Assembly (NCBI GenBank): GCA_021774995.1
Contig: JAJFIM010000075.1
Location: forward strand, 1-13,289
DNA from: Alphaproteobacteria bacterium
GTDB taxonomy: Bacteria; Pseudomonadota; Alphaproteobacteria; SMXP01
DNA: 13,289 bases
Direction: 5' to 3'
Shown here: positions 1-6,446 of the stretch, piece after piece
How positions within the stretch are numbered: position 1 is the first letter of the stretch
Layout of the letters: every line of letters begins with the position of its first letter
The notes under the pieces: model-generated
What the model was told of the DNA's origin: nothing
Database searches by the model: none
What the model saw: the letters and a program-made list of their open reading frames with translations, nothing else
Made by a program: the position numbers and the translations under genes

Positions 1-1
1 A

Positions 2-49
2 GGAAAGCGTCCCCTCGAAAACCGCGTCAAAACCGGCACGGATGGCTAG
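2..49 (+). CDS. Possible C-terminal tail of an upstream gene (partial)
   Basis: Reading frame 2 is open from the window edge to a TAG at 47-49 and encodes 15 residues ending in KTGTDG. The stop lies 6 bp before the ligA start, a spacing consistent with an upstream operon partner. In many alphaproteobacteria recN precedes ligA, but this short tail does not look like a RecN C-terminus that I recognise, so no identity is assigned. The other two forward frames are also open across this short stretch, so coding here is only a possibility. Confidence 0.25.
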   Translation, partial: GKRPLENRVKTGTDG

Positions 50-55
50 TTCACC

Positions 56-2206
56 ATGGCGAAACGCAAAAGCCGCGCGTCTTCCGCGGCGACGGAACTT
101 GAGAAAAAGCCGGTAGAGGAACTGACAAAAGCCCAAGCGAAAATAGAATTGACGCGCCTGATGTTTGAAATCAGCCGACATGACCAAGCCTATCATCAAA
201 ATGATTCCCCGCTTATATCTGACGCCGACTATGATGCATTGCGGGCGCGCAATGACGCCATTGAGGCGCGTTTTCCAGAGCTTGTTCTGCCTAATAGCCC
301 GAATGCCAGGGTGGGCGCCGCGCCGGCTGAGAAATTTGAAAAAGCTCCCCACGCCCGCCCCATGCTCTCTCTTGGGAATGCGTTTGACGCTGAAGACGTT
401 AAGGAATTCCGTGAACGCATCAAACGATTTTTAAATCTGAAAGACGAACCTCTTGTCATCACGGCGGAACCAAAAATTGACGGCGTATCGGCGAATTTGC
501 GTTACGAGAAAGGCAAATTCGTGCTGGGCGCCACGCGGGGCGATGGGCAGGTTGGGGAGAATATCACTGAAAATATTCGTACACTGAAAGATATACCCCA
601 AGAAATAGAGAGCGGAAATTTTCCGGAAATTGCCGAAATACGCGGCGAAGTATATATGCGCCACGATGATTTTGCCGCGCTAAATCAACGCCAGAAAAAA
701 GACGGAAAGCCGGTTTTCGCCAACCCGCGCAACGCGGCGGCCGGATCATTGCGCCAGCTCGATTCGCGTATTACCGCCGCGCGGCCATTGCGGTTTTTTG
801 CCTATGCCTGGGGCGAGATGTCGGCGCTGCCCGCCAATACGCAAATGGGCATGATCAATCAAATCAAGTCTTGGGGGTTTCAAACCAGCGATCTTATGAA
901 GCGCTGCGAAAGTCTGGAAGATCTTCTGGGTCACTATCAGGCAATAGAGGAAAAGCGGGCGGGTCTCGGCTACGATATTGACGGCGTGGTCTATAAAGTG
1001 GATCGGTTGGATTGGCAGGAGCGCCTGGGCTTTGTGTCGCGCGCGCCGCGCTGGGCCATTGCCCATAAGTTTTCACCTGAACAAGCGACCACGTTGATTG
1101 AAAACATCGACATTCAGGTGGGGCGGACAGGCGTGCTCACCCCCGTGGCCAAATTGCACCCCGTTACGGTGGGCGGGGTGATGGTGTCAAACGCCACGCT
1201 GCACAATGAAGATGAAATTGCCCGCAAAGACATCAGGGTTGGCGACCAAGTCGTGGTTCAGCGCGCTGGCGACGTGATTCCGCAAGTGGTCAGCGTCGTG
1301 ATGGATAAGCGGCCGAAAAATTCGGCGCCATATGAGTTTCCGGTAATCTGTCCCGTGTGCGGCTCACATGCGGTGCGCGAAACGGACCCTAAAACCGGCA
1401 AAGCGGAATCCGCGCGCCGCTGCACCGGAGGATTGATCTGTTCGGCGCAGGCCGTGGAACGGCTCAAACATTTCGTCTCACGCAACGCCTTCGATATTGA
1501 AGGCTTGGGCGAAAAGCAAATAGCCGCGTTTTGGGAAGAGGGATTGGTTAAATCGCCTGCGGATATCTTTCGCCTGAAAATGCGGGAAGAGGCGGGTGAA
1601 ATCAAATTGAATGCGCGCGAAGGCTGGGGCGCAACATCAATCGCGAATCTCTTCGCGGCTATTCAGGCCCGTAATACAATCGGTTTGGACCGTTTTCTCT
1701 TTGCCTTGGGCATACGCCACATTGGCGCGGCGACGGCCAGGACTTTGGCGAAAGCCTACGGATCTGAAAAAGCGTTCAGCGAAGCTATGCGCCTTGGCCA
1801 GGACAGACAGAGCGAGGTCTATGCGGATCTCTTGAATATTGACGGCATAGGCGAGGTGGTGGCCGACGCCCTTCTTGATTTTTACGCCGAGCCTCATAAT
1901 CAGGAGGTGCTTGAGAAATTATTGACCGAGATTACCGTTGAAGATTTTGATATGCCCGATGAGACCAGCCCGGTGGCAGGTCAGACCGTGGTCTTTACCG
2001 GATCGCTGACCCGCATGACCCGCAATGAGGCCAAAGCCCGCGCCGAGGCTCTGGGGGCTAAAGTTTCCGGATCAATATCGAAAAAAACTGATATCGTCGT
2101 TGCGGGACCCGGCGCCGGATCAAAGCTTGATAAAGCCCGCGCCCTCGACATCACCATTCTTGATGAAGACGAATGGTTGAGCCTCATTGAAGGAGCGACT
2201 TCATGA
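56..2206 (+). CDS. ligA: NAD-dependent DNA ligase LigA
   Basis: Cytosolic enzyme that seals nicks in duplex DNA, using NAD+ as adenylate donor, in replication and repair. The 716-residue product carries the full bacterial LigA architecture. The N-terminal Ia region includes the Y-H-x-N-D segment and DADYD (about 46-60). The nucleotidyltransferase core has the adenylated lysine K140 in AEPKIDG, with ATRGDG (159-164), a GEVYM motif (198-201) and a DGVVYKV motif (310-316). An OB fold follows (about 345-420), then a Zn finger with Cys 432, 435, 456 and 462, helix-hairpin-helix repeats (about 475-615), and a C-terminal BRCT domain (about 637-716). Length is slightly above the usual ~670 because of a lysine-rich N-terminal extension of about 25 residues. 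An in-frame TAG at 47-49 limits the start to 56 or later. No strong Shine-Dalgarno sequence is visible (only a weak GGATGG), so the start is the least certain part. The stop overlaps the next gene's start. Confidence 0.97.
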   Translation: MAKRKSRASSAATELEKKPVEELTKAQAKIELTRLMFEISRHDQAYHQNDSPLISDADYDALRARNDAIEARFPELVLPNSPNARVGAAPAEKFEKAPHARPMLSLGNAFDAEDVKEFRERIKRFLNLKDEPLVITAEPKIDGVSANLRYEKGKFVLGATRGDGQVGENITENIRTLKDIPQEIESGNFPEIAEIRGEVYMRHDDFAALNQRQKKDGKPVFANPRNAAAGSLRQLDSRITAARPLRFFAYAWGEMSALPANTQMGMINQIKSWGFQTSDLMKRCESLEDLLGHYQAIEEKRAGLGYDIDGVVYKVDRLDWQERLGFVSRAPRWAIAHKFSPEQATTLIENIDIQVGRTGVLTPVAKLHPVTVGGVMVSNATLHNEDEIARKDIRVGDQVVVQRAGDVIPQVVSVVMDKRPKNSAPYEFPVICPVCGSHAVRETDPKTGKAESARRCTGGLICSAQAVERLKHFVSRNAFDIEGLGEKQIAAFWEEGLVKSPADIFRLKMREEAGEIKLNAREGWGATSIANLFAAIQARNTIGLDRFLFALGIRHIGAATARTLAKAYGSEKAFSEAMRLGQDRQSEVYADLLNIDGIGEVVADALLDFYAEPHNQEVLEKLLTEITVEDFDMPDETSPVAGQTVVFTGSLTRMTRNEAKARAEALGAKVSGSISKKTDIVVAGPGAGSKLDKARALDITILDEDEWLSLIEGATS

Positions 2207-3045
2207 ATCCGGAACTCAACCATCCCTCGCTAGAGGGCCGCGTTATTATCATCACCGGCGGCGCCCGCGGACTTGGGTGGACGATGAGCGAAGCGCTTTT
2301 AAAAGCGGGCGCTAAAATTGTGATAACGTGCGCGCGCAGCCAAGATGAACTGTCGCATGCGCAAAGAGAAGCTGAAAAAATTGCTGGTCCCGATCGCGTG
2401 CTCACTCTCCAGGCCGATGTGACTGAGTGGCAAGACTGCGAACGCGTGGTTGCGGAAACGCATACCCGTTTTGGCGCCCTCCATGTGTTGATCAACAATG
2501 CGGCCCGCGGTCCGATTGAAATCAATCCAAACGCGCTTCAGCATCGGTTGAAGTTTTGGGAAGCTTCGGTAGACGGCTGGCGTATTATTTTTGACACGAA
2601 TGTCAATGGGGCCTTCTTTATGGCGCGCGCGGCGGCGCCTCATTTTATTGAACAAGGTTTTGGAAAGATCATCAATATATCGACGACGTTAAAGAACATG
2701 GCGCACCAAGGCAGCTCGCCCTACGGTTCGTCCAAGGCGGCGCTCGAGGCGGCGGGATTAAGCTGGGTAAAAGATCTGGAAGGCACGGGCGTTACGGTAA
2801 ATGTGATTGAACCCGGCGGCGGCGCCGACACGGCGCTGATCCCCGGCGGCGTGATTGGCGCGCGCGCGCCCCGCCTTCTGTCGCCTTCAGTCATGGCGGC
2901 GCCGGCGCTTTGGCTATGTTCGGACCTGTCGAACGGCGTAACGGCCAAACGCTATATTGGAAAAAACTGGCTTCCCGATGCGCCGCTTGCCCAAGCCGAA
3001 GCGCAAGCGCGCTGCCCTAGCCATGAATACCCCACGATCATGTGA
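2203..3045 (+). CDS. SDR-family NAD(P)-dependent oxidoreductase
   Basis: Predicted cytosolic short-chain dehydrogenase/reductase with a Rossmann fold, 280 residues, slightly longer than the classical ~250. Visible motifs are the dinucleotide-binding TGGARGLG (18-25), ADV (71-73), NNAA (98-101), an Asn in the TNVNG segment (N133), and the catalytic triad S160, Y174 and K178 (YxxxK within PYGSSK). A cofactor choice of NAD versus NADP cannot be read reliably. The C-terminal segment RYIGKNW (250-256) followed by a Pro/Ala-rich tail differs from generic FabG proteins, so fatty acid synthesis is unlikely. The substrate is unknown. The ATG overlaps the ligA stop as ATGA, with GGAGCG a few bases upstream inside ligA, so translational coupling to ligA is likely. 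I know of no functional link to ligation. It converges on the pepP gene with a 25-bp gap that holds no convincing terminator. Confidence 0.93.
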   Translation: MNPELNHPSLEGRVIIITGGARGLGWTMSEALLKAGAKIVITCARSQDELSHAQREAEKIAGPDRVLTLQADVTEWQDCERVVAETHTRFGALHVLINNAARGPIEINPNALQHRLKFWEASVDGWRIIFDTNVNGAFFMARAAAPHFIEQGFGKIINISTTLKNMAHQGSSPYGSSKAALEAAGLSWVKDLEGTGVTVNVIEPGGGADTALIPGGVIGARAPRLLSPSVMAAPALWLCSDLSNGVTAKRYIGKNWLPDAPLAQAEAQARCPSHEYPTIM

Positions 3046-3070
3046 TGCTTGGAACCGCGTGGAGGTTTTA

Positions 3071-4885
3071 TTAAAGCGCCCGCGCGGCGCGTTTCAGCCA
3101 TGACGCGGTTGTCTCATCCACCAGGGGTGTGAGCTTGTCGCGCACGCGCGCGTGATAAGCGTTGAGCCAGCCGATTTCGGAATCTGTGAGCAAGCTCTGA
3201 TCGACCAGGCTTAAATCGAGGGGTGCGAGGGTGAGCGTTTCAAATCCCATCATGGGGCGCATGCCGCCCTCTATGTCTTGGGCCGGGGTGACGCACACCA
3301 GGTTTTCAATGCGAATGCCGTAGGCGCCCGCTTTATAAAATCCAGGTTCATTGGAGATGACCATGCCCGGCGCCAGGTCAATGCCCGACGCGCGTTTGGA
3401 AATTCCCTGCGGTCCTTCGTGTACGGAGAGGTATGCGCCGACGCCGTGGCCCGTGCCGTGATCGTAATCGAGGCCCTGGTCCCAAAGGGCTTTGCGGGCC
3501 AGGATATCCAATGCTTCGCCCGACGTGCCTTTGGGGAACCGCGCGGCGGCGAGCGCGATATGGCCCTTGAGCACGCGGGTGAACCGGTCGCGCATTTCCG
3601 CGCTGGGGTTGCCGATGGCGATGGTGCGGGTGACGTCGGTCGTGCCGTCCAGATATTGACCGCCGGAATCGAGCAAAAAAAGTTCACCGTCTTGAAGACG
3701 CCTATTGCTGGCTTTGGTGACGCGGTAATGCACAATGGCGCCGTGCGGTCCCGATCCGGAGATGGTGTCAAAGCTGATGTCCTGAAGAGCACCGGTCTCC
3801 TGGCGATAGCCCTCCAGCCGGGTCACCGCGGTGATTTCATCCACCGCACCGTTTTGGGCATTTTGATCAAGCCAGCATAAAAACCGGGTCAGAGCCGCGC
3901 CGTCGCGCAGATGGGCTTGGCGCACGCCTTCCAGTTCCACGTCATTTTTGATGGCTTTGGGCAGAAAACACGGGTCGGCGCGTTTCATAATCTCAGCGCC
4001 GGCCGCTTTCAGGCGATTGAATATCCAAACGGCGGCGCGGGCCGGGTCGAGAAGAACGGCGCCCGCGCTTTGCCCAAGCGCATCCAATGCGCCGCCAAAA
4101 TCCTCCGGCTTGCTGATCGTTACGTCTTGACCCAGATGCCCGCGAATCTCATCCGTGATTTTGCGGGGATCGGCGAACAACGCGGCCGCGCCATCGGCAT
4201 GCAAAATGGCAAAGCTTAAGGGCAGAGGCGCATGAGCGACATCGCCGCCGCGGATATTGAAAGCCCAAGCAATGGAATCGGGTGTTGTGAGCACGACGGC
4301 CTCTGCTTTGGCTTTGCTGATCGCCTTGCCGATTTCTTCCCGTTTGGCCTCAGCGGATTTGCCGGCGTAGCGCAACTCGTGAACGCGAAATGGCGCTGAA
4401 GGCGGGTCCGGTTGGTCCGTCCAAACGGCGTCAATTGGATTGGAAACGGCCACCAAATTCGCGCCCGCGCGCTTGCATGCTTTGGAGAGTTGACTATGAC
4501 CGTTGAGCGTATGCAGCCATGGGTCATAGGCCAGTTTTTGTCCTTGCGCGAGGGCGCTCTCCAGCCATTTATGGGGCGGCGTGTCCTCCACAGGGACAAT
4601 TTCAAGGCCGGACTCTTTCAACTGGTTTTGCGCTTGCAAGATATAACGGCCGTCGACGAACAGGGCGGCGCGGTCTTTAAAAATAATCGCCGTACCCGCC
4701 GACCCGGCAAAACCCGTGACCCAAGCCAGCCGCTCGGCGCAAGCGGGAAGATACTCATTTTGATACGCATCCGCATGGGGAACGATAAAACCATCCAGAT
4801 CGCGCCGCGCCAATTCCGCCCTGAGGGCGGCTAAATGGTCGGGCGCTTCCGCTTGGGGGGCTGTGTCTTCAAAACTTTGCCACAT
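3071..4885 (-). CDS. pepP: Xaa-Pro aminopeptidase (aminopeptidase P, M24B)
   Basis: Removes N-terminal residues that precede proline; a cytosolic two-metal (usually Mn) enzyme with no signal peptide visible. The 604 residues match the long, three-domain form related to human XPNPEP1 rather than the ~440-residue E. coli PepP. There are two creatinase-like N-terminal domains (about 15-165 and 165-315), a pita-bread catalytic domain (about 320-540) and an M24 C-terminal extension to the end. Metal ligands are D406 (LLDSGG), D417 (GTTDVTRT), H480 (GTGHGVG), E513 (SNEPGFY) and E527 (RIEN). Their spacing follows that of the XPNPEP1 group, and H489 (SVHEGP) is also present. The ATG at 4885 is preceded by GAGAG six bases upstream. 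The gene appears to be transcribed alone, away from the small gene at 5054 and toward the dehydrogenase gene. Confidence 0.95.
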   Translation of the reverse strand: MWQSFEDTAPQAEAPDHLAALRAELARRDLDGFIVPHADAYQNEYLPACAERLAWVTGFAGSAGTAIIFKDRAALFVDGRYILQAQNQLKESGLEIVPVEDTPPHKWLESALAQGQKLAYDPWLHTLNGHSQLSKACKRAGANLVAVSNPIDAVWTDQPDPPSAPFRVHELRYAGKSAEAKREEIGKAISKAKAEAVVLTTPDSIAWAFNIRGGDVAHAPLPLSFAILHADGAAALFADPRKITDEIRGHLGQDVTISKPEDFGGALDALGQSAGAVLLDPARAAVWIFNRLKAAGAEIMKRADPCFLPKAIKNDVELEGVRQAHLRDGAALTRFLCWLDQNAQNGAVDEITAVTRLEGYRQETGALQDISFDTISGSGPHGAIVHYRVTKASNRRLQDGELFLLDSGGQYLDGTTDVTRTIAIGNPSAEMRDRFTRVLKGHIALAAARFPKGTSGEALDILARKALWDQGLDYDHGTGHGVGAYLSVHEGPQGISKRASGIDLAPGMVISNEPGFYKAGAYGIRIENLVCVTPAQDIEGGMRPMMGFETLTLAPLDLSLVDQSLLTDSEIGWLNAYHARVRDKLTPLVDETTASWLKRAARAL

Positions 4886-4920
4886 CTGATTCTCTCGTGT
4901 GTTGCCAAGTGCTTAACTTG

Positions 4921-4943
4921 AGCCATGCAAAAAACGCATGGCT
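4921..4943 (-). promoter_or_regulatory. Perfect 8-bp hairpin in the pepP leader
   Basis: AGCCATGC (4921-4928) and GCATGGCT (4936-4943) are perfect inverted copies around a 7-nt loop, which is A-rich on the plus strand and T-rich on the minus strand. It lies 36 bp upstream of the pepP start codon. No T-run follows the stem on either strand, so it is not a standard terminator. It could be an operator or a structured 5' leader; the sequence alone does not say which. Confidence 0.45.
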
Positions 4944-5053
4944 GATTCAACCAATTTCCCTCTACTCCCGGCCATGTTGCAGTGCCACATAAGACCTCGA
5001 AGCGGCCAGGATAAAGGTGTCCGAAATGGCGTCGCTGGAAAGAGAGGTCTGAC

Positions 5054-5302
5054 ATGAATATCTTAAGAGCACATAACACGGCAACCGATCACTTTGGTGA
5101 TTTCATTATTGCCCTTTTCACCGCCTTAAAGAATGGAGTACGCACTCTTTTCTCTTCACGGCGCGATGATGACGATGAGGGCTATGTAATGAACGCGACC
5201 AAGCGTCAGACTTCTTCCACGCGTAATAGAAATAAGCCGCGTATTTTGGATGCGCGGGAAGATCGCGCCAGCCGGCGCAGCATGCGTAATTTGCTGATCT
5301 GA
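5054..5302 (+). CDS. Small basic hypothetical protein (82 aa)
   Basis: I do not recognise this gene. It encodes 82 residues with a well-placed AGAGG six bases before the ATG. The N-terminal part (about 14-34) is mixed hydrophobic and could form an amphipathic or membrane-peripheral helix (DFIIALFTALKNGVRTLF). An acidic run, DDDDEG, follows at about 38-43, then a strongly basic, Arg/Ser/Asn-rich second half. A second in-frame ATG at 5189 also has a GAGG upstream and would give a 37-residue, very basic product. It is divergent from pepP and directly followed by the structured repeat at 5335. No catalytic motif, signal peptide or Cys cluster is present. It could be a lineage-specific small protein. 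Coding status rests on the ribosome site and the open frame only. Confidence 0.5.
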   Translation: MNILRAHNTATDHFGDFIIALFTALKNGVRTLFSSRRDDDDEGYVMNATKRQTSSTRNRNKPRILDAREDRASRRSMRNLLI

Positions 5303-5334
5303 CGGCGCGTGCTTGTTACGTTAACCCCTTAACC

Positions 5335-5498
5335 CGTCATCCCAGAAGCTAGTTTGCCCAAATCTTAGATTTGGTTGGCAAACTGAGCTATCTGGGAACC
5401 ATGGCGGCTGGTTTAGCACTCGGAGTTATGTATCCCTGCTCTAACATTCGCCGCCAAAAACTTTTGGTTTTTGGGCTCATGTAACGTCTGGGATGACG
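5335..5498. repeat. 164-bp intergenic element with 12-bp terminal inverted repeats
   Basis: CGTCATCCCAGA (5335-5346) and TCTGGGATGACG (5487-5498) are perfect inverted repeats. Three hairpins nest between them. The first, 5341-5396, is a long stem: CCCAGA/TCTGGG, AGCT/AGCT, AGTTTGCC/GGCAAACT and CAAATC/GATTTG around a TTA loop, with single-base to 3-nt bulges. The second pairs GGCGGC (5403-5408) with GCCGCC (5450-5455). The third pairs CCAAAAAC (5454-5461) with GTTTTTGG (5467-5474) around TTTTG. No open reading frame fits. The CGTCATCCC...GGGATGACG ends resemble dispersed palindromic intergenic repeats that I recall from alphaproteobacterial genomes. It occupies most of the gap at 5303-5549 between the convergent small gene and prmA, and could also act as a bidirectional terminator or mRNA stabiliser. 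Confidence 0.75.
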
Positions 5499-5549
5499 CC
5501 GTGTGATTGATGGGTATGTGACCTAAAGCCCGGGCGTAACGCTCTACAT

Positions 5550-6440
5550 TCAACGCGCGAGGATGAGGGTCGACCAGTCATCCAGAATGATACGGTGGCG
5601 GAGCGCCAGGCCTTGGTGGCCATAGGCGTTCCGCACCCAATTTTCCTGGGTTTTGAGCAATCCGGAAAGAATAACGATGCCGCCGGGCGCCGCGATTTGC
5701 GCCAGGGCTGGGGCGAGCTTCACAAGGGGGCGCGCCAAAATATTCGCACTCACCAGATCAAAGGGGCCGGCGCCGACCAGACGCGGATGGCGCACGCCAT
5801 TGGCTGTGACCGCTTTTATCAAAGGGCTCACGTCATTTATGCGGGCGTTGGCGCGGGCGGTTTCCACGGCAATGGGATCTATATCGCTGACCCAGACTTT
5901 GCAGCGCCACAGTTTTGCCGCGGCAATGCCCAGCACGCCGGACCCGCATCCCAGATCGAGCGGATTGCGGATGGCTCTTGACTTTGCGAGCCATTCCAGC
6001 GCCAAGAGGCAGCCCATCGTCGTGGCGTGGTGGCCGGTGCCAAAGGCCAAACCCGCTTCGATGAGGATCGGCAGGGCGCCGGGCGGCGCGTCCGTTTCAT
6101 GCGCCTTCGTTGTGATCAGCAGCCGTCCCGCCCGCACCGGTTTCAGACCTTCTTGTGATTTCCTGACCCAGTCAGTGGGCGCCAAGGGGAGGAGGGTAAA
6201 GGGGAGCGCGGCGATGACGGGCTCAAGCAAAGATATGATGCGCGCCGCCGGGGGTTTGCCCTCATAAAGAACGCGCAATTGAAACGCGTCCCCTTTGCCC
6301 AATTCGAACTGAGAGACGGCCAGCGCTTGCGGAAAAGGGGCGTCGCTCAAAGCTCGCGCCGCCGCATCAACCATATCGCGCGGCGCGGCCAGTTCCAGAC
6401 ACCAAATTTCAGGCGTGTTTTTCGAAACGCTCATTGGCAT
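5550..6440 (-). CDS. prmA: Ribosomal protein L11 methyltransferase PrmA
   Basis: SAM-dependent enzyme that trimethylates ribosomal protein L11. The 296 residues match the family's usual length of about 290. The N-terminal substrate-recognition domain (about 10-85) is followed by the Rossmann methyltransferase domain. That domain contains EAGLAFGTGHHATT (128-141), equivalent to the AFGTGxHxTT signature, SAM motif I LDLGCGSGVLG (161-171), the acidic ribose contact in VSDIDP (184-189), and SANILARPL (231-239), which matches the PrmA N-I-L-A signature. The GHH variant of the signature appears typical of alphaproteobacterial members. It starts 6 nt after the uvrD stop on the same strand, so it is probably co-transcribed and translationally coupled. 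Two in-frame ATGs (residues 1 and 3) are equally usable, and neither has a clear Shine-Dalgarno sequence. Confidence 0.94.
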   Translation of the reverse strand: MPMSVSKNTPEIWCLELAAPRDMVDAAARALSDAPFPQALAVSQFELGKGDAFQLRVLYEGKPPAARIISLLEPVIAALPFTLLPLAPTDWVRKSQEGLKPVRAGRLLITTKAHETDAPPGALPILIEAGLAFGTGHHATTMGCLLALEWLAKSRAIRNPLDLGCGSGVLGIAAAKLWRCKVWVSDIDPIAVETARANARINDVSPLIKAVTANGVRHPRLVGAGPFDLVSANILARPLVKLAPALAQIAAPGGIVILSGLLKTQENWVRNAYGHQGLALRHRIILDDWSTLILAR

Positions 6441-6446
6441 GGTGAT

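Noticed and set aside
2855..2872. Alternating GC run (GGCGCGCGCGCGCC-like) as a Z-DNA or palindromic site
   Set aside because: It falls within the well-supported dehydrogenase reading frame and is explained by Ala/Gly/Arg codons in a GC-rich genome.
3046..3070. Terminator between the convergent dehydrogenase and pepP genes
   Set aside because: Only a 4-bp AACC/GGTT stem is available before a short T stretch, too weak to call.
3278..3880. 200-codon open frame on the plus strand opposite pepP
   Set aside because: It is antisense to the conserved catalytic domain of aminopeptidase P. The translation has no recognisable motif and arises from GC-rich codon bias.
5397..5475. Possible tRNA-like fold on the minus strand (a GTTAGAGCA D-arm-like string and GGCGGC/GCCGCC end pairing)
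   Set aside because: There is no T-arm GTTCGA, no anticodon stem of proper length and the end stem is only 6 bp. It is better explained as part of the hairpin-rich repeat element.
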